Assembly: GCA_013002105.1 (NCBI GenBank)
Contig: JABDKS010000555.1
Coordinates: forward strand, 1 to 16,331
Length of the DNA stretch: 16,331 nucleotides
Origin: Pirellulaceae bacterium
Lineage (GTDB): Bacteria; Planctomycetota; Planctomycetia; Pirellulales; Pirellulaceae
Reading direction: 5' to 3'
The first letter of the stretch is position 1. The number at the start of each line of letters is the position of its first letter. The translations under genes and the position numbers were made by a program. The notes beneath the pieces were generated by a model. It saw only the letters and a list, made by a program, of their open reading frames with translations, was not told the origin of the DNA and made no database searches. Of this stretch, positions 8,242-14,939 are shown one piece after another.

Positions 8242-9807
8242 GTGAGCGAAGTGACCGATCGAGACGACGCGTACCAAAAATCGCTCCGATTCTTGTGCGA
8301 CCGAATCAATTACGAACGGATGGCCAGCGGCACCGCTCGCTACCCGTTCCGGCTGCATCGTACATACGAATTGCTGACCCGACTGGGATTGAGCAACTAT
8401 CTGCACGAGAATGCCCAAAGTCACAATCTGCCACGCCACGATGTGCCGCATCGCAAAGTCCCAATCGTCCATATTGCCGGCACCAAGGGCAAAGGCTCGA
8501 CCGCCACGATGGTTGCCGCCATTCTGACTGCCGCTGGAGTTCGCACCGGCCTGTATACGTCGCCACATCTGAACCATCTGACCGAACGCTTTCGGATCGA
8601 CTCGACCCCTTGCTCTCCCGAGCAGTTCACCCAGCTGGTCGATCGGATCGCGCCGGTGGCCGACCAGTTGGCCAGCGAAGACCACGGTTCACCCTCGTTT
8701 TTTGAATTGACCACCGCCGTCGCGATGTTGCATTTTGACACCCAACAGTGCGATGCGATCGTACTCGAGGTCGGACTGGGGGGACGGTTGGACAGCACGA
8801 ACGTGTGCCAACCCAGCGTCACAGCGATTACGTCGATCGGCTTGGACCATCAACACGTACTGGGCGATACGATTGCCCAAATCGCGGGTGAAAAGGCCGG
8901 CATCATCAAACCCAAAACCCCAGTGGTCAGCGGCGTCCGCGCTGGTGATGCCGCCGACGTCATCAAACGGCACGCTGATGACAACGGTGCCCCCCTGTTT
9001 CAGCTCGGCCGTGACTTTGATTTTGACTGCGTGCCGCAATCCGATTGGGGCAGCCGCATCACGTACTTGAGCAAACACCCGTCGCTGATCCATTCCATCA
9101 TCGCCGACTTGCCGCTCGAGGGCGATCACCAAGCACAAAATGCGGCAATCGCGATCAGCATCGCCAGTCTGCTGCGAGATCAGTTTTCCAGCGGCGGTGG
9201 CACAGCCCTGAACGAGCCGATGATCCAATCGGCGCTGGCCAATTTACAGTGCCCCGGGCGGATCGAACGATTCTTAGTCGCCAACGATGTGACCGTCATC
9301 ATCGATGCAGCACACAACGACGATTCAATCGCCGCCTTGTGCGATTCGATTCGCGACCGTTTTGCCAACTCACCGAAAGCCAACTCACCGAAAGCCAGCC
9401 AAACAGACAGATTAGCCAAATCGCCCGAATCTGGAGGACCATCCCACGTTGCAGATTCACCCGACTCTGGGAGAGCCGACTGTCGCAAACCGATCTCGAT
9501 CGTGTTTGGAACCAGCCGCGACAAATCGGCCGCGTCCATGCTGAGCCAACTTGCCCCCCTGGCCGACACGTTGATTCTGACGCGATTCGAGGGAAATCCA
9601 AGGTTCACGCCGACCAGCGAGTTGCTGCCGCTGGTCCCGGAATTCGTTTCGGATCGCGTCCACGTTGTAGAAAATCCCGTCAAAGCCTGCCAGCGAGGGC
9701 TTGAATCCGTCTCGCCAGGTGGAACCATGGTGGTGTGCGGGTCGTTTTTCATCGCCGCCGAGACTCGCCCCTGGGTCGCCGAGCAAAGCGTCGACCCGGT
9801 CACCTAA
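8242..9807 (+). CDS. folC: Bifunctional folylpolyglutamate synthase / dihydrofolate synthase
   Basis: FolC adds glutamate to dihydropteroate and to folates in an ATP-dependent reaction, making and retaining folate cofactors in the cytoplasm. It is a Mur-ligase-fold enzyme, and the family motifs are in order: P-loop HIAGTKGKGST (residues 77-87), TSPHL soon after, FFELTT near 152, EVGLGGRLD (176-184), LDHQHVLG (201-208), GEKAGIIK (216-223) with the Lys expected to be carbamylated (218), AAHN near 355, and FGTSRDKSA in the C-terminal domain. At 521 residues it is longer than the usual 420-450. The excess is partly N-terminal and mostly a Ser/Pro/Asp-rich insert at about 375-413, built in part by an in-frame 15-bp duplication. 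The start is GTG 8242 with GGAA seven bases upstream. A possible partner in transcription is the phosphopantetheinyl transferase 104 bp downstream. Confidence 0.93.
   Translation: MSEVTDRDDAYQKSLRFLCDRINYERMASGTARYPFRLHRTYELLTRLGLSNYLHENAQSHNLPRHDVPHRKVPIVHIAGTKGKGSTATMVAAILTAAGVRTGLYTSPHLNHLTERFRIDSTPCSPEQFTQLVDRIAPVADQLASEDHGSPSFFELTTAVAMLHFDTQQCDAIVLEVGLGGRLDSTNVCQPSVTAITSIGLDHQHVLGDTIAQIAGEKAGIIKPKTPVVSGVRAGDAADVIKRHADDNGAPLFQLGRDFDFDCVPQSDWGSRITYLSKHPSLIHSIIADLPLEGDHQAQNAAIAISIASLLRDQFSSGGGTALNEPMIQSALANLQCPGRIERFLVANDVTVIIDAAHNDDSIAALCDSIRDRFANSPKANSPKASQTDRLAKSPESGGPSHVADSPDSGRADCRKPISIVFGTSRDKSAASMLSQLAPLADTLILTRFEGNPRFTPTSELLPLVPEFVSDRVHVVENPVKACQRGLESVSPGGTMVVCGSFFIAAETRPWVAEQSVDPVT
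9364..9393 (+). repeat. 15-bp tandem duplication inside folC
   Basis: GCCAACTCACCGAAA occurs twice in direct succession (9364-9378, 9379-9393) and a partial third unit (GCCA) follows. It keeps the frame and encodes ANSPK twice, within the non-conserved insert between the central and C-terminal domains of FolC. Confidence 0.85.
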
Positions 9808-9821
9808 TTGAACGGTTTGTT

Positions 9822-9900
9822 TGCCCCGAAATTCCTTTTGCCCTGTAATCTCTCTGCCCCGTATTCCCTCTGCCCTGCTATCCCTCTGCCCTGTAATCCC
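9822..9900. repeat. Five-unit 16-bp tandem repeat between folC and PPTase gene
   Basis: TGCCC-initiated units begin at 9822, 9839, 9855, 9871 and 9887. The spacing is 17, 16, 16 and 16 bp, with consensus TGCCCTGTAATCCCTC. The unit nearest folC is the most diverged and those nearest the PPTase gene are the most alike. The array fills most of the 104-bp gap and ends 11 bp before the proposed PPTase start. Read on the - strand it is a purine-rich GGGCAGAG-type array. It starts 14 bp after the folC stop. I see no hairpin with a T tract in the gap. From memory, similar short purine/pyrimidine-biased arrays are frequent between genes in Rhodopirellula-type genomes; this was not checked. Confidence 0.85.
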
Positions 9901-9911
9901 AGCGTCGTTCT

Positions 9912-10661
9912 TTGAATAACCGCCCAAGCATTTTGAACGTCTGGCATGCGACCACGTCGACCGACCAGCCTGGACGGATCGAGTCGTGCTGTGAAGCTTG
10001 GCTGGATTGCGACGAGGTGGCACGGGCGGACCGGTTTCGTCGACCAACCAGTCGTAACCAGCATGTTGTCGGACGCGGTATGGCGAGGCGACTGTTGGGC
10101 TACGAATCGGTGGCACCCACCGAGATCCGTTTTGCCGAAGAAATACACGGCAAACCCTACGTGGTCGAACCCGAGGCGGCCAAGCAACCCTTTAATGTCG
10201 CCCACACCGAAGGCTTGGTGATGTGTGGTGTCGGCGATCCACATCATGAATTGGTCGGCGTCGATGTCGAACGACTCGGTCGGCGTACCGACCCAGCATT
10301 GGCGGAACGATATTTTTCACGTCCGGAGGTGCAGTATCTGAACACCAAGACCGACGAACAATCGCGACGCGACGCTTTCTTGAGAGTCTGGACGTTGAAA
10401 GAATCGTACATCAAGGCCATCGGCACCGGTCTGCAGACACCACTGGCGGATTTTGCTTTTGTCGATATCGATTCCGATCAACCACAGATCGAGATGCTCA
10501 ATCCCAAATTGGAATCGGATTTAGCTTGGCAATTCTTTTCGATCCGACCTCGACCCGGGTTCATAGGTGCGATCGCGGTAGCCTGCCGTCGATCCGACGC
10601 CCCCGTTGAGATCAATTTGCAGTGCTTTGATGACTTGATCGAGTCACCCACGAGCGTCTGA
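9912..10661 (+). CDS. 4'-phosphopantetheinyl transferase superfamily protein (Sfp-type)
   Basis: Transfers the phosphopantetheine arm of coenzyme A to a conserved Ser of carrier proteins. The 249-residue length suits the two-lobed Sfp class rather than the short AcpS class. Visible motifs are RRPTSRNQHVVGR (43-55, the family's helix before the first lobe core), GKPYV (80-84), FNVAHTEGL (94-102, the 'N.SHs' motif), GVDVE (116-120, with metal ligands Asp118 and Glu120) and WTLKESYIKA (160-169, with Glu164 and Lys168 of the W..KEs..K signature). No polyketide or nonribosomal synthetase gene is nearby, so the carrier could be the fatty-acid ACP or a distant secondary-metabolite protein. The proposed start is TTG at 9912; a second TTG at 9933 would also keep the first strand (NVWHA). 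No good Shine-Dalgarno is visible because the tandem repeat occupies the leader. The 3' end overlaps the opposing gene by 18 bp. Confidence 0.88.
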   Translation: MNNRPSILNVWHATTSTDQPGRIESCCEAWLDCDEVARADRFRRPTSRNQHVVGRGMARRLLGYESVAPTEIRFAEEIHGKPYVVEPEAAKQPFNVAHTEGLVMCGVGDPHHELVGVDVERLGRRTDPALAERYFSRPEVQYLNTKTDEQSRRDAFLRVWTLKESYIKAIGTGLQTPLADFAFVDIDSDQPQIEMLNPKLESDLAWQFFSIRPRPGFIGAIAVACRRSDAPVEINLQCFDDLIESPTSV

Positions 10662-12743
10662 TTTGGTTTCCAGCAAGATCTGTTCGCCATCGGACCAATC
10701 AACGGAAACTTTTAACTGCAAACTTGCCTCGGATTCGACTCGCGCAATCAATTGTGCCAACGTGGACATTCGCTGGGCGACCAATAAGAGTGATTTCCCC
10801 CGTGCTTCCAATGCGTCACGAACCGGACGCAGTGATCGACGTCGATCGGTGTCGGCGCTCGCATACACGTGGTTCATCTGCACGATCTGACGACTCGTGA
10901 TCTCTTGCTGCAACACCACCTGATCCGATAGTTGATCGAGCATCGGGCGTGAGACGTTCTGCCACGGTGACTGTGCATCCAATCGGGCCGCATAACGAAC
11001 GCGAATCGACAGTTTGCGCGAACAACGCACGTCCAAGCGAATCCCCAGTGAAACGGAGTCATCGTCCTGGAGTGTCAGCACTGCCACACCCCGAGTACGG
11101 CGCAGCGAGGTGGCTTCAATCGGCTCGATCCACCCCACCTCGACTTCCTCAGGCAAATCAAAATCAACCGCCAACCGCGCGATGCGAGGCGGAATGGGTC
11201 CCTGTAAATCCCACGTCGGTCGTGTGTCCCACTGCGACAAATCAATTTTCCACGGCTCCGACTCGACGCGCGGACGTAGATAAACCGTGTTGCCAGCGTC
11301 ATCGACCAAACGTCCGTGCAGCAACGCGGAACTCGATGCGGTCTGCTGTGATCGCTCTGCCCAACGAAAACCCTGGTCCTCCGATCCAACGTTCGCGACG
11401 GTCGATTGGGATCGCGTGTCAACGATCTGCCACAGGCCCGCTCCCTCGGGATCCTGTTTTAATGCCAACGCGACGTCGAAGGGAAACTGTAGTTGCAATG
11501 ATGTTGTGTCGCCGACGAGCAAGTCGACGTTCGTGTCAACATCGCCGGGCGGCGGTAACGAAACCGATGCAACGTCAGCCACTCGCGTCGGCTGCGGCGA
11601 TTCAACAGGTGTCGGTGCTTCATCGTCTTGTAATGGATCGGCACCTTCAATCAACGACGCAACGTCATTCATTTCAGCGGCCGTTGCTTCGACCGCCTCG
11701 CTCTTGGCCGACTCGTCTTTGGAATCTTTTTGCTGCTGGGCAGGATCGACTTCGGCGTCCGTAAGTCCGAGATCCGGCACCAGCGAACCGATGGACATCA
11801 TTGGCTCCGGCAGGACACTCAATCGCGGTGTCGAGTCTGACTCGGCCGAGTCATTCGAATCGAGCAGCAGAAAATCGCCCGAGAGATTCTGGTCGCCCGA
11901 GAGATTCAGGTCGCTCTCCGACCGATCCGGTGCTGATTGGGCTGTCACTGACGCGTCGGCCAGCCCGTCGCGTCGCGTGCCAGTTTCGATCGAATTCGCT
12001 GATCCTGGTCCTTGATCCATGCTGGATCGGTCATCTTGTCCCGGTTGGCTCGCGTGGAACAAAATCGCCACGATCGCGACAGCACCGATCGCCAGTAAAC
12101 CCCGCATGGCCAACCGTCGCATCGGTGCATTTTCAGCAGCCCTCTTGGTGGTTGCTTTTTTGGCTCTGGGGTGCGTCTTGGCTTGAGACAATTTGGTTTG
12201 AGATATCGGCGATGCTGCCGATTCGAATGGACAGGCATCATGATCGATGCCTTGACTCAATCGATAACGAAAACGATCGATATTGTTACTTGAATCGCGA
12301 TCGACTTGCGGACAAGTTTCACCCTCTGAGACTCGAAACACATAACCGCCAAAGAGCAGTTCACCCTCGGCGGTGACTTTCCAATGGCTCAGGTCAATCT
12401 CTGGCAGAGGCAATTGCCACTCACGCTGGTGGATCACCGATGCTGCGGCAAGCTGTTGGCACCACGCTGCGATGATGTCATCGGGTGGTGTGCCCAATCG
12501 GGCCAGCAGCGAATCGACCGGTTCGCCGTCGTCGTCCCAAGCAACAGCCATCACTTGCGAATCGCTTGCGTCGGACGATACGTTTGCCCCGGCCGATCGG
12601 TCAGCTAGCAACCAAGCTGTGGCCGCTTGCGGAGTCAGTTCACCGACGCGGACTTTTTCCAACGCGTCTTGCCACTGACTCGGGTCGACACCGTCGATCG
12701 TCTGTGAGGTTGTTGTCGTAAAATCGCGTCCTGAGCCGCTCAT
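10644..12743 (-). CDS. Single-pass membrane protein of unknown function
   Basis: I do not recognise a named family. From the ATG at 12743 the protein has 699 residues. A cytoplasmic-looking N-terminal part (about 1-205) starts with a helical region (DPSQWQDALEKVRVGELTP). Residues about 92-136 (CQQLAAASVIHQ..., LPEIDLSHWKV, GELLFGG) faintly recall the catalytic-loop segment of Ser/Thr kinases, without the catalytic residues. One membrane helix lies at about 210-232 after a Lys/Arg-rich stretch. A long Ser/Asp/Glu/Gln-rich linker follows (to about 430), then a beta-rich domain with several Trp and DLSQWDTRPTW, and finally a helical segment with coiled-coil potential. The topology is probably N-in, C-out. 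An in-frame TTG at 12785 could add 14 residues but has no better ribosome site. The 3' end overlaps the PPTase gene by 18 bp tail to tail. The start faces the BBP7 gene across a 421-bp gap. Confidence 0.75.
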   Translation of the reverse strand: MSGSGRDFTTTTSQTIDGVDPSQWQDALEKVRVGELTPQAATAWLLADRSAGANVSSDASDSQVMAVAWDDDGEPVDSLLARLGTPPDDIIAAWCQQLAAASVIHQREWQLPLPEIDLSHWKVTAEGELLFGGYVFRVSEGETCPQVDRDSSNNIDRFRYRLSQGIDHDACPFESAASPISQTKLSQAKTHPRAKKATTKRAAENAPMRRLAMRGLLAIGAVAIVAILFHASQPGQDDRSSMDQGPGSANSIETGTRRDGLADASVTAQSAPDRSESDLNLSGDQNLSGDFLLLDSNDSAESDSTPRLSVLPEPMMSIGSLVPDLGLTDAEVDPAQQQKDSKDESAKSEAVEATAAEMNDVASLIEGADPLQDDEAPTPVESPQPTRVADVASVSLPPPGDVDTNVDLLVGDTTSLQLQFPFDVALALKQDPEGAGLWQIVDTRSQSTVANVGSEDQGFRWAERSQQTASSSALLHGRLVDDAGNTVYLRPRVESEPWKIDLSQWDTRPTWDLQGPIPPRIARLAVDFDLPEEVEVGWIEPIEATSLRRTRGVAVLTLQDDDSVSLGIRLDVRCSRKLSIRVRYAARLDAQSPWQNVSRPMLDQLSDQVVLQQEITSRQIVQMNHVYASADTDRRRSLRPVRDALEARGKSLLLVAQRMSTLAQLIARVESEASLQLKVSVDWSDGEQILLETKSDARG
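11875..11910 (-). repeat. 18-bp tandem duplication inside the membrane-protein gene
   Basis: Two 18-bp units (11875-11892 and 11893-11910) differ at one base. On the coding strand they encode LSGD-type repeats (NLSGDQNLSGD) in the low-complexity linker after the membrane helix. The frame is kept. Confidence 0.8.
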
Positions 12744-13007
12744 TTCGATCAATTTTCCGGTCGAAAAATTCGGATTTGATGGCAATCTATCACGCGCTAT
12801 TTGCGGGCGATTTTACCGCATAGACGGCTCGCGATAGGTAAGACCCGCAAAGTTTTCCTACCTAGAACGACCGGAATAACCAAATGCTGGAGTCCAGTTG
12901 TGCCGATAACTCCGCCTGAAGCGGTTGTTCTCGACGCGCTGATCGTAGGAATGATCAGGCGAAAAGCGCATCCGATTCAGGAGCCATACCGGGGGGATGG
13001 CCCAATG

Positions 13008-13019
13008 TCTCACGTGAGA
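13008..13019. promoter_or_regulatory. 12-bp palindrome, possible operator
   Basis: TCTCACGTGAGA is a perfect palindrome centred on CACGTG, 145 bp before the BBP7 start. Its size and symmetry suit a dimeric regulator, but no known regulator can be named from it. It might instead be part of the folded leader. Confidence 0.35.
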
Positions 13020-13044
13020 TCCGTGCGGGCATTGAGCCTGGAGA

Positions 13045-13062
13045 GTGTTGTTCATGCAACAC
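13045..13062. promoter_or_regulatory. Inverted repeat upstream of BBP7 gene, possible operator or small hairpin
   Basis: Perfect 6-bp arms GTGTTG and CAACAC flank a 6-nt spacer, 103 bp before the BBP7 start. There is no T tract after it, so a terminator is unlikely. Operator or leader hairpin is inference. Confidence 0.35.
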
Positions 13063-13151
13063 GTATCCATTTGCTTCGAGCGACACGTTAGCGTCAAAGC
13101 GATGCCCCGCAATTGATTAATCGGCCCAACTAGCGATGCGGCCGCCGCCGC

Positions 13152-13155
13152 GGAG
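13152..13155 (+). promoter_or_regulatory. Shine-Dalgarno of the BBP7 gene
   Basis: GGAG lies nine bases before the ATG at 13165. This supports that ATG over the internal ATG three codons later (MQRM), in a window where most genes lack a clear ribosome site. Confidence 0.65.
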
Positions 13156-13164
13156 ACGTTTGCG

Positions 13165-14763
13165 ATGCAACGAATGACTCGAAAAAACACTCATACCATT
13201 TCCACGCCTGGTGACTCGCGTACCGGATTCACGCGAACCGGTCGGTACTTGCGAACCACGTTGGCCGCGGTTGCCTTTGCGACCTGGACCCTTGCGTTCG
13301 TGTCCAGCGGCACTGCACAAGTCGTTCAAGCCGACTTTGACTACGAAGCCAGCGGATTTGTCGTTCCAGCCGGTATGACAACTGGGCAAATGGACGGCGG
13401 TGTCATGCAAGTGGGCTACTATCCCACAGCGGCAGGCTCCAGCTGCGCTGCGGGCGGTTGCGATACAGGAGGCTGCGATGGCGGTTGCGACTCAATGGGT
13501 TGCAATGGCGGTGGCATCTTGGGTGACGCGGCAGTGACCGGCGGTGTGCTACGCCACCTAGCCGGCAGCGGCATGGCCTGCGGCGGTTGCGGAACCAGCG
13601 GTTGCGGTTTTTGCGGCGGCCTGAGCAACATGCGACACATGTGCATCTTTTGTCGCGGTGCAGGTTGCAGTGTCTGTCAAATGATTCAACAAAACGGCCG
13701 AGGCGGACCTTGCGGCTTGTTTGGCATCGGTGCTGGTGGGATCTATTCGATGCTCTCGAGCATTCAGCCCTACAGCAAGGCAGGCTTGTGTGCACAACGC
13801 TGGTACGATGCTTCGCTCGAAGGCATGTTCCTGACCCATTCCTCCGGTTCGACCGGGAATGTCAACGGACTGACCTCACGCGGCATCTCGGGCCCCATCG
13901 TACTGGGCATCGACGATACCGACGCCGGTGGTGACCTGGAAGCCGGATTCCGACTTTCCGGAGCGGTCATGCTGGGCGGTGCCGGATCCAATATCGAAGC
14001 GACTTGGGTGGGCGAACACGAGTGGAGCAGCGAAGCCACAGCGTTCGGCAATGGCCCAGAACTCTTCTCATTCATTAGTGAATTCGGAACGTCACCGCTG
14101 AACGGCTACGACGATTCCGACCGATCGTTGCAACAAAGTGTCAAGAGCACGAGCGAATTTGACTCGGTCGAACTGAACTATCGTCGTCGCACGGTTACAC
14201 CTTGCTGTCGCTTTCAGACCTCATGGTTGTTCGGCCTGCGATACATTCGCTACGACGACAGCCTGATCTATTCCACGCTGGGCGAAAACAACAATACCGT
14301 CAATGCATCGCTGCCACGTTTCTTTAACTCGCACTCGCGTAACGAAAACAAGATGTTCGGTGCTCAAGCCGGCGGTGACATTTGGTGGAACATCAATCCC
14401 GGCATCTCGCTGGGACTGGGCGGCAAACTGGGTCTGCTGAAAAATGACATCGACTCGGTCGCCACCTACACCTCCAATTCACTCGACCCGCTGGCGACTC
14501 CTGGAACCGTCTCGTTTGTCGACGGTGACCAAGACACAACGGTGATGGGTGAATTCGAGATCAAAATGATCTATCGCCTCACGCATTCTTGGACCGTCCG
14601 CTCGTCTTACTACCTCTTGGGTGTCGACGATGTCGCTTTCGGAACGGTCGACGTAAATCGAATCCGACAGTTTGTGACGGCCAACCCAGTGGGTGCCTCA
14701 CAATCAGGAATGGATTCGCTGACCGTGCAAGGTTTCTCGATCGGTGGCGAGTACGTTTGGTAA
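13165..14763 (+). CDS. BBP7-family outer-membrane beta-barrel protein with Cys/Gly-rich N-terminal region
   Basis: A 532-residue exported protein. A long basic n-region is followed by a hydrophobic core (LRTTLAAVAFATWTLAFVSS, about 29-48) and a plausible signal-peptidase site after TA-51. Residues 94-183 are Cys/Gly-rich with 14 cysteines, including two copies of CxxC-x4-CxxC (139-150 and 160-171). From about 200 on, alternating amphipathic strands with Trp/Tyr/Asn/Gly (RWYDASLEGMFL, EFDSVELNYRRR, WLFGLRYIRYDD, GGDIWWNI, LGLGGKLGL) and a terminal aromatic residue (GGEYVW) are typical of an outer-membrane barrel. This layout matches the planctomycete BBP7 barrel family, whose role is not established (porin-like or structural). 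The gene stands alone, with a good Shine-Dalgarno upstream and a strong terminator 60 bp downstream, as expected of a highly expressed surface protein. The Cys motifs could bind metal or form disulfides; which one cannot be told. Confidence 0.88.
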   Translation: MQRMTRKNTHTISTPGDSRTGFTRTGRYLRTTLAAVAFATWTLAFVSSGTAQVVQADFDYEASGFVVPAGMTTGQMDGGVMQVGYYPTAAGSSCAAGGCDTGGCDGGCDSMGCNGGGILGDAAVTGGVLRHLAGSGMACGGCGTSGCGFCGGLSNMRHMCIFCRGAGCSVCQMIQQNGRGGPCGLFGIGAGGIYSMLSSIQPYSKAGLCAQRWYDASLEGMFLTHSSGSTGNVNGLTSRGISGPIVLGIDDTDAGGDLEAGFRLSGAVMLGGAGSNIEATWVGEHEWSSEATAFGNGPELFSFISEFGTSPLNGYDDSDRSLQQSVKSTSEFDSVELNYRRRTVTPCCRFQTSWLFGLRYIRYDDSLIYSTLGENNNTVNASLPRFFNSHSRNENKMFGAQAGGDIWWNINPGISLGLGGKLGLLKNDIDSVATYTSNSLDPLATPGTVSFVDGDQDTTVMGEFEIKMIYRLTHSWTVRSSYYLLGVDDVAFGTVDVNRIRQFVTANPVGASQSGMDSLTVQGFSIGGEYVW

Positions 14764-14822
14764 AACCACGACACACCAACCAACCACCAGAATCGTCGAT
14801 CGGCATTGGCCGAGACACGAAG

Positions 14823-14856
14823 AAAGCCCGCCGGGATGACCCAGGCGGGCTTTTTT
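14823..14856 (+). terminator. Intrinsic terminator of the BBP7 gene
   Basis: Arms AAAGCCCGCC (14823-14832) and GGCGGGCTTT (14844-14853) form a perfect 10-bp stem around an 11-nt loop that can extend the stem by GGG/CCC. It runs into a T tract (14851-14856), 60 bp after the BBP7 stop. The opposite strand has only a weak T run, so it serves mainly the + strand. Confidence 0.92.
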
Positions 14857-14939
14857 ATTTGATTCGGTCACGACCAGCCACCTGCCGCGAAAATGCCAGG
14901 ACAGGTCCTCGCCCGCCTACGGAAGATCGAAAACTGGTT

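Larger units (their letters stand above)
12744..13164. other. Divergent intergenic region / leader of the BBP7 gene, rich in inverted repeats
   Basis: I see no credible gene in this 421-bp stretch. It contains several perfect inverted repeats. TTTGCGGG (12800-12807) pairs with CCCGCAAA (12844-12851), and TAGGTA (12835-12840) with TACCTA (12859-12864). CGCCTGA (12913-12919) pairs with TCAGGCG (12955-12961), with CTGATC/GATCAG (12939-12944/12953-12958) as an alternative. GCCAT/ATGGC lies at 12983-12987/12997-13001. There is a 12-bp palindrome TCTCACGTGAGA (13008-13019), and GTGTTG/CAACAC (13045-13050/13057-13062). Promoters for both flanking genes must lie here, but I cannot place -35/-10 boxes with confidence. 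Confidence 0.6.

Noticed and set aside
9457..10247. Two - strand open frames of 219 and 147 codons between folC and the PPTase gene
   Set aside because: They translate the 16-bp tandem repeat into Gly/Gln/Arg-rich peptide and overlap well-supported genes on the + strand.
10949..11764. 271-codon + strand open frame opposite the large membrane-protein gene
   Set aside because: It is rich in Arg, Pro and Ser as expected of an antisense shadow; the - strand frame is far longer and has domain-like structure.
12801..13091. 96-codon + strand open frame in the BBP7 leader
   Set aside because: No ribosome site, no family resemblance, and it runs through several inverted repeats.
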